Of a stretch of 59,091 nucleotides of DNA, positions 32,897 through 39,480 are shown in pieces. This DNA is from Oscillospiraceae bacterium (GTDB lineage Bacteria; Bacillota; Clostridia; Oscillospirales; Oscillospiraceae), in NCBI GenBank assembly GCA_020860205.1, contig JAJBUU010000047.1, forward strand, positions 1 through 59,091. Reading direction: 5' to 3'. Within the stretch, counting starts at the first letter, position 1, and each line of letters opens with the position of its first letter. The notes under the pieces are model-generated. The model saw only the letters and a list, made by a program, of their open reading frames with translations. It was not told the origin of the DNA and made no database searches. The position numbers and the translations under genes were made by a program.

Positions 32897-34286
32897 TATC
32901 GTCCGTATCTTCCGCAGGAGCGTCGGTCTGCGTCTCCTGCGGTTCCGGCGCTTCCTCCGAAGGCGCCGTGTTCTGCGCCTTCCTGCGTGCAAGCCATCCG
33001 CGCAGACCGGTGCTGCTGCGCTTTTCCTTTGGCGGGCGCGTCACGGTCTCTCCGCTTCGTGGGTCGATATGCGAAATATCGACATATGCCTCTGTTTCCA
33101 CCGGCAGGTCGCTGCGCGCGAGCTTGCGGTTGACGAGGTCGCGGAAAAAGGTATAAATCACAACGAACACCGGCACACCCAGCAGCATTCCGGCAAAGCC
33201 GAACAGCCCCGCGCCGACGATGATGGAAAACATGACCCAGAAGCCGTTGACGCCCACGCGGTTCCCCAGAATTTTGGGACCAAGGACATTGCCGTCAAAC
33301 TGCTGGAGCACAAGGACAAATATGATAAAAAACAGCATCTTCCATCCAGAAACCGTCAGGATAATGAGCGCAGAGGGAATCGCGCCGATAAACGGTCCAA
33401 AGAACGGGATGATGTTGGTCAGCCCGATGATAAAGGAAACCAGCAGGGCATACGGGATCCCCATGATGATGCAGCCGATATAGCAGAGGAGCGCAATGAT
33501 CAGGCTGTCCAGAATTTTCCCGGAGATGAACCCCATAAAAACGTCGTTTGTGTAGTTTATCCCGGAAATCAGACGTTCTGACGCTTCCAGCGAAAAAATG
33601 CAGTAAACCACTTTTTTGCAGCGCGCGCAGAAATGCTCCTTGCTGTACAGCAGATAAACCGAAACGATGATGCCGATAATGATGTTGTAAATACTGCGCA
33701 CTACGTTATACACATTGACCGTAAAGGCGGTGATCAGCCCGCGAAACTCCGGCAGCAGATTATTCTGCATCCATGTGAACAGCCCGTCCGACAGATCGCC
33801 GAACAGACTTGTGACCGCAGCTTCCACCTCCGGGTAATCCTCCAGCATCCGCGTCAGCCATGCGTCCGCGCGCCGCAGATAGTCCGTGCTGCCCAACACA
33901 ATGGTTTCCACACTGGTATAAAGCTGCGGCACGACCATCCAAAGCAGCGCGCCAACGACGACCAGCAGCGTGATGATGCTGAGAAATACCGACAGACCGC
34001 GCGCCACTTTAGGCGCCAGCGTTTCCGCGCGCCCGCTGCGTCCCAGCAGCAGATTGCACAGCGGCACGAACAGGCAGCGATTATAAATTTTCATCACAGG
34101 ATAGAGCAGATAGGCGATCACAAAGCCCCAGACGAAGGGGCTCAGAATCGCCGTGAGCTGCTGCACAGTGCGCTGGAGCCAGCCAAGATTGCTCACCAGC
34201 ATATAAAAAACGATGCACGCGGCGATCACAAGGAACGCCGTCACGCCCCAATATAAGTATTTTTTATCCCATCTGTACCGTTTCAT
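32883..34286 (-). CDS. AI-2E family (YdiK/PerM-like) membrane permease
   Basis: 467 aa. The pattern of two N-terminal helices with SPFVWGFVIAYLLYPV, a central soluble region and later helices with GLTNIIPFFGPFIGAIPSA and NRVGVNGFWVMFSIIVGAG is that of the AI-2E transporter family. Substrates vary or are unknown; several members are Na+/H+ or Li+ antiporters rather than autoinducer exporters. A charged, Pro/Glu-rich C-terminal tail is present. The ATG at 34286 has AAGGTG upstream, and the promoter at 34417-34445 fits this start rather than 34469. Confidence 0.87.
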   Translation of the reverse strand: MKRYRWDKKYLYWGVTAFLVIAACIVFYMLVSNLGWLQRTVQQLTAILSPFVWGFVIAYLLYPVMKIYNRCLFVPLCNLLLGRSGRAETLAPKVARGLSVFLSIITLLVVVGALLWMVVPQLYTSVETIVLGSTDYLRRADAWLTRMLEDYPEVEAAVTSLFGDLSDGLFTWMQNNLLPEFRGLITAFTVNVYNVVRSIYNIIIGIIVSVYLLYSKEHFCARCKKVVYCIFSLEASERLISGINYTNDVFMGFISGKILDSLIIALLCYIGCIIMGIPYALLVSFIIGLTNIIPFFGPFIGAIPSALIILTVSGWKMLFFIIFVLVLQQFDGNVLGPKILGNRVGVNGFWVMFSIIVGAGLFGFAGMLLGVPVFVVIYTFFRDLVNRKLARSDLPVETEAYVDISHIDPRSGETVTRPPKEKRSSTGLRGWLARRKAQNTAPSEEAPEPQETQTDAPAEDTDDTTGD

Positions 34287-34416
34287 CGCTATACACCTTT
34301 TCTTCCTGTACTGCCAATACTGCTTCCGAACGGAGCTCTGCCGCATTTCATGCGCAGACCGCGCCCCGCGTTCCCTGCGGCAACTCTGTTTCAGCCGCTG
34401 ACCACTGTATTCATTT

Positions 34417-34445
34417 AGTTTACTATTTTCGCTGCCGTCTGTCAA
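34417..34445 (-). promoter_or_regulatory. Promoter of the AI-2E family gene
   Basis: On the minus strand TTGACA (34440-34445), 17 bp, TAAACT (34417-34422). Transcription would begin near 34410, about 125 bp before the start codon. Confidence 0.6.
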
Positions 34446-34450
34446 TCCCG

Positions 34451-34472
34451 AAAAAACGTGCAGCTTCACGTT
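34451..34472 (-). terminator. Terminator of the small minus-strand ORF
   Basis: On the minus strand AACGTG / CACGTT form a 6-bp stem with a 6-nt loop, followed by a run of T. It lies 8 bp beyond the stop of the 56-codon ORF and just before the AI-2E promoter. Confidence 0.55.
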
Positions 34473-34479
34473 ATGTCAA

Positions 34480-34650
34480 CTAAAAATGCATATTTTTCCC
34501 CTTCCATATTCGATTTGCCATGTTGAAAACTCTGTGGAGAATGTTAAAAACCTTCTCTCCCAAAGCAAACACGGCCATACAGGTTTTGAACGAAAAATGA
34601 ATATTTCGACGCGATGCGGTTACCAACGATTTATGCAGAATTTCCTGCAT
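34480..34650 (-). CDS. Candidate small basic protein, unknown
   Basis: 56 aa, not recognised. The ATG at 34650 is preceded on the minus strand by a perfect AAAGGAGGT (34654-34662), although spacing is short (about 4 nt from GGAGG). A terminator follows the stop, giving a self-contained unit. The protein is rich in Lys/Arg/His and aromatic residues (for example KVFNILHRVFNMANRIWKGK) and could form an amphipathic helix. A weak upstream promoter candidate is TTGAGA (34703-34708), 16 bp, TGAAAT. It could be a chance ORF. The remaining 34663-34813 stretch holds only this candidate promoter and the dac SD site. Confidence 0.35.
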   Translation of the reverse strand: MQEILHKSLVTASRRNIHFSFKTCMAVFALGEKVFNILHRVFNMANRIWKGKNMHF

Positions 34651-34813
34651 GACACCTCCTTTGTCCCACCTGCGGCGCATATTTCATCCCGCAGCGGCAT
34701 AGTCTCAAGTGTGCGGGTCTCTGATGTGCCCGGTTTTTCAGAGGTTCCCATGTGAAATGAAAAAAGCGCGCGCCTGTCCGCGCCCGCCCGGACTGCTTCG
34801 GAGGTACAAGACC

Positions 34814-35968
34814 ATGAAATGCTGCTTTCGCTATGTGCTTTTGCCGTTCTTTGCGCTGCTGTTGACATTGCCTGCAACGGCGATCACGCCACGCACGGAC
34901 GACGACATCACCGTTGACGCGCCTTCCGCCTGCCTGATGGAAAAAACCACCGGCGAGATACTGTATGAAAAAAACGCCTTTGAACACCTCGCTCCCGCGT
35001 CCGTCACAAAGGTGATGACCATGCTGCTGATCATGGAGGCGGTGGAACAGGGGATGCTTTCGCTGGACGAAATGGTGACGGCCTCCTCCCATGCCGCCGC
35101 GATGGGCGGCAGCCAGATCTGGCTGGAGGAGGGCGAACAGATGAGCGCCGGAGAAATGCTGAAATGCATCGCGGTGGTTTCTGCCAACGACTGCTGTGTG
35201 GCGCTGGCAGAGCATCTCGCCGGGTCGGAGGAGGCTTTTGTCGCGCGGATGAACCAACGTGCGCAGGAGCTGGGCATGGCGGATACCCATTTTACCTCGT
35301 GCAGCGGCCTGAGCGACAGCGACGAGCATTACAGCTGCGCGCGGGACATCGCCGTGATGAGCCGGGAGCTGCTGCTGCATGAGCAGATCCGGGACTATAC
35401 GACAATCTGGATGGACAGCATCCGCGGCGGCGCGTTTGGACTGAGCAACACAAACAAGCTGATCTACTACTATTCCGGTGCGACCGGGCTGAAAACCGGC
35501 TTTACCAGCAAGGCGATGTACTGTCTTTCCGCCTCAGCAGAGCGCGACGGCGTGGAGTATATCGCGGTGGTGCTGCACGCGCAGACCAGCGCAGAGCGCT
35601 TTGAGAGCGCAAGGACGCTGCTCAGCTATGCCTTTGCCAACTATACGCTCGTGTCTCCCACCGGGCCGGAGGCCATCCCGCCGGTGGAAATCGCGCTGGG
35701 GCAGTGCGGCAGCGTACAGCCGGAGCCGCCGGAGAATACGGGAGTGCTGGCGGAGAAATCCGAAGCCGCCGCCTTGCGCTACGAATACGACCTGCCGGAG
35801 CGCGTGACAGCGCCGGTGGAGGCCGGTCAGCAGCTTGGCAGCGTTTCCGTCTATGCGGGCGACACGCTGCTGCAAACCACGCCGCTCGTCGCGCCGGAGT
35901 CGGTGGAACGTCTGAGCGTCTGGCAGCTTTTTTGCCGTCTGCTCTCTGCCCTCGTCGCGGACGCATAA
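34814..35968 (+). CDS. D-alanyl-D-alanine carboxypeptidase (peptidase S11, DacA/DacF type)
   Basis: 384 aa. Signal peptide (about 1-22). The penicillin-binding motifs are SVTK (catalytic Ser and Lys), SAN and KTGFT, in order. A C-terminal beta-sandwich domain follows, and the last 20 residues may form a membrane-associating amphipathic helix. It trims the terminal D-Ala from peptidoglycan stem peptides on the outer face of the membrane. The start at 34814 has GGAGG upstream; the frame opens at 34709 without signal-peptide character. DacF-type enzymes are often linked to sporulation, but the gene context does not show this. Confidence 0.93.
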   Translation: MKCCFRYVLLPFFALLLTLPATAITPRTDDDITVDAPSACLMEKTTGEILYEKNAFEHLAPASVTKVMTMLLIMEAVEQGMLSLDEMVTASSHAAAMGGSQIWLEEGEQMSAGEMLKCIAVVSANDCCVALAEHLAGSEEAFVARMNQRAQELGMADTHFTSCSGLSDSDEHYSCARDIAVMSRELLLHEQIRDYTTIWMDSIRGGAFGLSNTNKLIYYYSGATGLKTGFTSKAMYCLSASAERDGVEYIAVVLHAQTSAERFESARTLLSYAFANYTLVSPTGPEAIPPVEIALGQCGSVQPEPPENTGVLAEKSEAAALRYEYDLPERVTAPVEAGQQLGSVSVYAGDTLLQTTPLVAPESVERLSVWQLFCRLLSALVADA

Positions 35969-35980
35969 GGCGCAAAAATG

Positions 35981-36013
35981 CAAAGGCGGCGCATTGCGCC
36001 GCCTTTGCCGTGT
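35981..36013 (+). terminator. Terminator after the D,D-carboxypeptidase gene
   Basis: A perfect 12-bp stem (CAAAGGCGGCGC / GCGCCGCCTTTG) with a 3-nt loop; the following CCGTGTTTGC is a weak U-tract. Confidence 0.65.
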
Positions 36014-36081
36014 TTGCTGCGATATTTGCAATCTGTTTGCCGGTTTGTCCGAAAGATGATTGCTGCCCTGTGTTTTGTGCT

Positions 36082-36430
36082 GCCGCTCAATCGAGCGAGC
36101 TGATGATTTTGCCGACGTACTGTGCCATCTTCATCAAATCGCTTGCGTCCGCATCTCCGTCGCCGGTCACGTCCGCGTTGAGGGCGGTTTCGTCGGTAAA
36201 GTGCATCAGCAAGTCTGCTTTCAACAGATGCAGCAGCCTGACGAATGTAACAATACCGGACAGCGTTGTGTCTATCGGCTATGCTGCATTTGTTTGGTGC
36301 AGCAGCCTGACGAGTGTAACGATACCGGACAGCGTTACGTCCATTGGCTATGAGGTATTCTATGAATGCACCAGCTTGACCGATGTCTGCTACGGCGGCA
36401 GCGAGGATGATTGGAGCGCGATTGAGCGGC
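36082..36430. repeat. 12-bp inverted repeats bounding rearranged LRR/dockerin debris
   Basis: GCCGCTCAATCG (36082-36093) is the exact reverse complement of CGATTGAGCGGC (36419-36430). Both copies contain the CGATTGAGCG string that ends the intact dockerin gene at 1-978. Between them lie a dockerin fragment on the minus strand and an LRR fragment on the plus strand. Confidence 0.8.
36087..36206 (-). pseudogene. Dockerin C-terminal fragment (remnant)
   Basis: The minus strand encodes about 39 residues ending in YVGKIISSLD and a stop, nearly the same as the end of the intact gene at 1-978, with the calcium loop ADVTGDGDADASDL. There is no SD site or full first dockerin repeat, and the similarity stops abruptly near 36200, where an LRR fragment on the opposite strand begins. 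It is a broken gene end, not a functional protein. Confidence 0.8.
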
Positions 36431-36438
36431 GAACACGA
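36205..36438 (+). pseudogene. LRR (BspA-like) fragment (remnant)
   Basis: The plus-strand frame encodes about three LRR_5 repeats (phrases such as CSSLTNVTIPDSVVSIG and CTSLTDVCYGGSEDDW), with no start codon or signal peptide. It runs into a 3' flank and terminator like those of the intact LRR/dockerin gene but lacks the dockerin, which lies inverted on the other side. It is probably the result of inversion plus deletion. Confidence 0.8.
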
Positions 36439-36469
36439 CAACAGAAAAAACCACAAATACAGGAACCAC

Positions 36470-36506
36470 GCAGGGGCGGCGCAAAATGCGCCGTTCCTGC
36501 TTTTTT
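36470..36506 (+). terminator. Terminator after the LRR remnant
   Basis: A 14-bp imperfect stem (GCAGGGGCGGCGCA / TGCGCCGTTCCTGC) is followed by TTTTTT. The core GGCGGCGCAAAATGCGCC equals that of the terminator at 1011-1041. Confidence 0.8.
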
Positions 36507-36555
36507 GCGGGACGCTCCGCCGTATCCTGTTGTCTGTAAAATTTCAAAAACCATC

Positions 36556-36584
36556 TTGCATTTCTGAAGCCAAACCGTTATGAT
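36556..36584 (+). promoter_or_regulatory. Promoter of the rpiR-baiN-like-cmk-ispH group
   Basis: TTGCAT (36556-36561), 17 bp, TATGAT (36579-36584). Transcription would begin near 36591, ruling out the ATG at 36580 as start of the regulator. Confidence 0.6.
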
Positions 36585-36639
36585 AGACGATATAATGAAA
36601 ATCCGGCTCGGTGTGGGCGGAAGGAGTATGGAAGGAAGC

Positions 36640-37503
36640 ATGGAGAAGGACATCCTCGCGCGTCTGGCGGAGGTGGGCGAAGGCTATTCCAAGGGACAGC
36701 GGCGTATCGCCGGCTATATACTGGAAAATTATGACAAAGCCGCGTTTATGACGGCGGAAAAATTGGGCCGTACCGTCGGCGTCAGCGAATCCACGGTCGT
36801 CCGCTTTGCGAGCGATCTCGGTTATGACGGTTACCCCGATATGCGGAAAGCCGTACAGGAGATGATACGTTCCCGTCTGACCTCCGTGCAGCGCATCGAA
36901 GTGGCAAAGCAACTGCTGGACGAAAAGAATATCCTGAAGTCTGTCCTGGTTGGAGATGCGGAGCGGCTGCAGGCTACGCTGCGCGAATGCGACCCCGCCA
37001 GCTTTGACGCGGCGGTGGATGCAATCGCCGGTGCGCAGCACGTTTATATTTTGGGAATGCGTTCCTCCGCCTGCCTTGCCGGGTTCCTTGGATATTATCT
37101 TGGACTTTTAATGGATAATATATCCCTGATTCACGACCAGTCGAGCTGCGAGCTTTATGAGCAGCTTATGCGGATCCATAAGGGGGACGTGTTCGTCGGC
37201 ATCAGCTATCCGCGCTACTCCACCCGCTCTGTGAAAGCGCTGCGTTACGCAAAATCGCGGGGCGCGCTGGCAATCGGCATCACGGACAGCGACGCATCGC
37301 CCTTCGCGCCGCTGGCGGACATCCTGCTTTGCGCCAAAAGCGATATGGTCTCATTTTTGGACTCTTTGGTGGCGCCAATGGGCCTGCTCAACGCGCTGAT
37401 CGTGGCGCTTGGCGCAAAGAACCGGGACACCGTGGAGGATACCTTCCGCGATTTGGAAAAAATCTGGGCGGATTATGATGTTTATGCGCGCGCAAAGGAC
37501 TGA
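36640..37503 (+). CDS. RpiR/MurR-family transcriptional regulator
   Basis: 287 aa. The N-terminal helix-turn-helix (about 15-75) has SKGQRRIAGYI and GVSESTVVRFASDLGYDGYPD, the family signature. The C-terminal SIS sugar-isomerase domain (about 125-265) senses a phosphosugar in known members. No sugar-catabolic genes are next to it; a flavoprotein, cmk and ispH follow. The start is ambiguous: 36628 and 36640 are both near GGAAGG; 36640 gives the usual family N-terminus. Confidence 0.88.
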   Translation: MEKDILARLAEVGEGYSKGQRRIAGYILENYDKAAFMTAEKLGRTVGVSESTVVRFASDLGYDGYPDMRKAVQEMIRSRLTSVQRIEVAKQLLDEKNILKSVLVGDAERLQATLRECDPASFDAAVDAIAGAQHVYILGMRSSACLAGFLGYYLGLLMDNISLIHDQSSCELYEQLMRIHKGDVFVGISYPRYSTRSVKALRYAKSRGALAIGITDSDASPFAPLADILLCAKSDMVSFLDSLVAPMGLLNALIVALGAKNRDTVEDTFRDLEKIWADYDVYARAKD

Positions 37504-38719
37504 CGTTGTGGTGATCGGCGGCGGCGCAGCCGGGATGATGGCCGCGATCACCGCCGTAAGACGCGGACGGCGCGTTTTGTTGCTGGAACACCAGCATTTT
37601 TGCGGGAGAAAGCTGCGCCTGACCGGGAAGGGACGCTGCAACGTCTGCAATAACTGCGATTGGAAGGCCGCGCTGCAAAATGTGCCGGGAAACCCCAAAT
37701 TCCTGTATGGCAGCTTCAGCCGCTTTTCTCCGGCGGATACGATGGCTTACTTTACGGCGCTGGGCGTTCCGCTCAAGACCGAGCGCGGCGGGCGCGTATT
37801 TCCGGTTTCTGATCGGGCGCACGATGTTGCAAACGCGCTGGAGCGGGAAATGCGCCGCAGCGGTGTGCAGCTTTGCGCGGATACGGCGGCGCGCGGCATC
37901 CGGACGCAGGACGGCGCGGTGTGCGCCGTGGAAACCGACGGCGGCGAAATCGCGTGCGAAAGCGTTCTGATCGCCACCGGCGGCGCATCCTATCCGGGCA
38001 CCGGCTCCACCGGGGACGGGTACCGTTTTGCCCGCGCGCTGGGACATGCGGTCACACCGCCGCGCCCGTCCCTTGTGCCGCTCGTGTGCCGGGACGACTG
38101 CTGCGCGGAAATGCAGGGCTTTTCCCTGCGCAATGTCGGGCTGCGCGCGCTGGAGGATGGGGGACACGTTCTCTATTCTGCGCAGGGCGAGATGATGTTT
38201 ACGCATTTTGGCGTGACCGGACCGCTGGTTCTCTCGGCCAGCGCACATTTGCGCGACTTTGGAAGCGCGCGCTACCGATTGGAAATCGACCTGAAGCCCG
38301 CGCTGCACGAGGAGCAGCTGGACGCGCGGCTGCTGCGCGATTTTGAGGCGAATAAGAACCGCGATTTTCGCAATGCGCTGGGTGGCCTTGCGGCGCAGTC
38401 GATGATTCCCGTGCTGGTGCGCCGGAGCGGTATCCCGCCGGAAACCAAAGTGCATTCCATCACCCGCGAACAACGCCATGCGCTGCTCCGGCTGCTGAAG
38501 TCGTTTCCGCTGGATGTTTCCGGCCCGCGTCCCATCGACGAGGCCATTGTCACCGCAGGCGGCGTTTCCGTCGGGGAGGTTAATCCGCGCACGATGGAGA
38601 GCCGGCTGCTGCGCGGCCTCTATTTTGCAGGGGAGGTGCTGGATGTGGACGCCTATACCGGCGGCTTCAACCTGCAAATCGCATGGTCCACCGGCCACAT
38701 GGCCGGGGAGAATCTTTGA
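37484..38719 (+). CDS. NAD(P)/FAD-dependent oxidoreductase, HI0933/BaiN family
   Basis: 411 aa flavoprotein. The N-terminal dinucleotide fold has VVVIGGGAAGMMAA; then come GRKLRLTGKGRCNVCN, the mid-protein ATGGASYPGTGSTGDGY and the C-terminal FAGEVLDVDAYTGGFNLQ, all hallmarks of the HI0933-like family. The reaction is unknown for most members; BaiN acts on bile acid intermediates but that specificity cannot be inferred here. The start overlaps the regulator stop; ATGs at 37475, 37478 and 37484 are equally possible. Confidence 0.85.
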   Translation: MRAQRTDVVVIGGGAAGMMAAITAVRRGRRVLLLEHQHFCGRKLRLTGKGRCNVCNNCDWKAALQNVPGNPKFLYGSFSRFSPADTMAYFTALGVPLKTERGGRVFPVSDRAHDVANALEREMRRSGVQLCADTAARGIRTQDGAVCAVETDGGEIACESVLIATGGASYPGTGSTGDGYRFARALGHAVTPPRPSLVPLVCRDDCCAEMQGFSLRNVGLRALEDGGHVLYSAQGEMMFTHFGVTGPLVLSASAHLRDFGSARYRLEIDLKPALHEEQLDARLLRDFEANKNRDFRNALGGLAAQSMIPVLVRRSGIPPETKVHSITREQRHALLRLLKSFPLDVSGPRPIDEAIVTAGGVSVGEVNPRTMESRLLRGLYFAGEVLDVDAYTGGFNLQIAWSTGHMAGENL

Positions 38720-38790
38720 AGGCACACTGAAAAAACACATTGCAAATTATTACATAACAACATAAAAACAAAACTGGAGCAGAAAAGCAT

Positions 38791-39480
38791 ATGGATGTAT
38801 TGACACAAAATAAGCCGATTTCGATTGCGATCGACGGCCCCTCCGCTGCTGGAAAGAGTACGCTCGCAAGGGCGATTGCGGAAAAATACGGCTTTCTCTA
38901 TGTGGATACCGGCGCCATCTACCGCACGGTTGGTCTGGCGGTGCAGAATGCGGAAATCGAACCGCAGGACACGGCGGCTGTCGTGGCGCTGCTCCCGTCG
39001 GTGAAAATCGACATGGTTTACGCTGATGTGCAGCGGATGTTTTTGAATGGTGCGGACGTAACGCAGGAGATCCGCACGCCGAAAAGCTCGCTCTATGCGT
39101 CGGACGTTTCCAAAATACCGGAGGTGCGCGCGTTCCTCATGGATATGCAGCGGGATTTGGCGCGCCGCCGCGACGTGGTGATGGACGGGCGCGACATCGG
39201 GAACGTGGTGCTGCCGGACGCGGATGTGAAGATATTTTTGACCGCCAGCGCTGAAGTGCGCGCGCGCCGCCGCTGTCTGGAGCTGAAGGAGAAGGGCATG
39301 GAAGCGGACTTTGACACGGTGCTGCACGACATCGTGTACCGTGACCGGCAGGATATGGAGCGCGCCGCCGCCCCGTTAAAGGCAGCGGAGGACGCGGTTT
39401 TGCTCGATAACAGTGAGATGGACTTTCTGGAAACCGTGGCGGCGGCCTGCCAGACCATCTACTTGAAAACAGGCCGATGA
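38791..39480 (+). CDS. cmk: Cytidylate kinase
   Basis: 229 aa. It phosphorylates CMP and dCMP with ATP. The P-loop is IDGPSAAGKST; YVDTGAIYRTVG and DGRDIGNVV are the nucleotide-binding and lid-region motifs of Cmk. GGAG precedes the ATG. It overlaps ispH-rpsA by four bases. cmk next to ispH/rpsA is a conserved grouping in Clostridia. Confidence 0.95.
   Translation: MDVLTQNKPISIAIDGPSAAGKSTLARAIAEKYGFLYVDTGAIYRTVGLAVQNAEIEPQDTAAVVALLPSVKIDMVYADVQRMFLNGADVTQEIRTPKSSLYASDVSKIPEVRAFLMDMQRDLARRRDVVMDGRDIGNVVLPDADVKIFLTASAEVRARRRCLELKEKGMEADFDTVLHDIVYRDRQDMERAAAPLKAAEDAVLLDNSEMDFLETVAAACQTIYLKTGR

Noticed and set aside
34530-34538. TTCTCCACA on the minus strand, one base off a DnaA box
   Set aside because: Single copy with no AT-rich unwinding region or dnaA/dnaN nearby, so no support for an origin.
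36082-36430. Invertible phase-variation switch
   Set aside because: Inverting the segment would not join the LRR and dockerin into one frame, and no recombinase or promoter lies within it. Scarring from past recombination is the simpler reading.
36580-36640. ATG at 36580 as start of the RpiR regulator
   Set aside because: It overlaps the predicted -10 box (36579-36584) and lacks an SD site; the conserved family N-terminus starts at about 36640.
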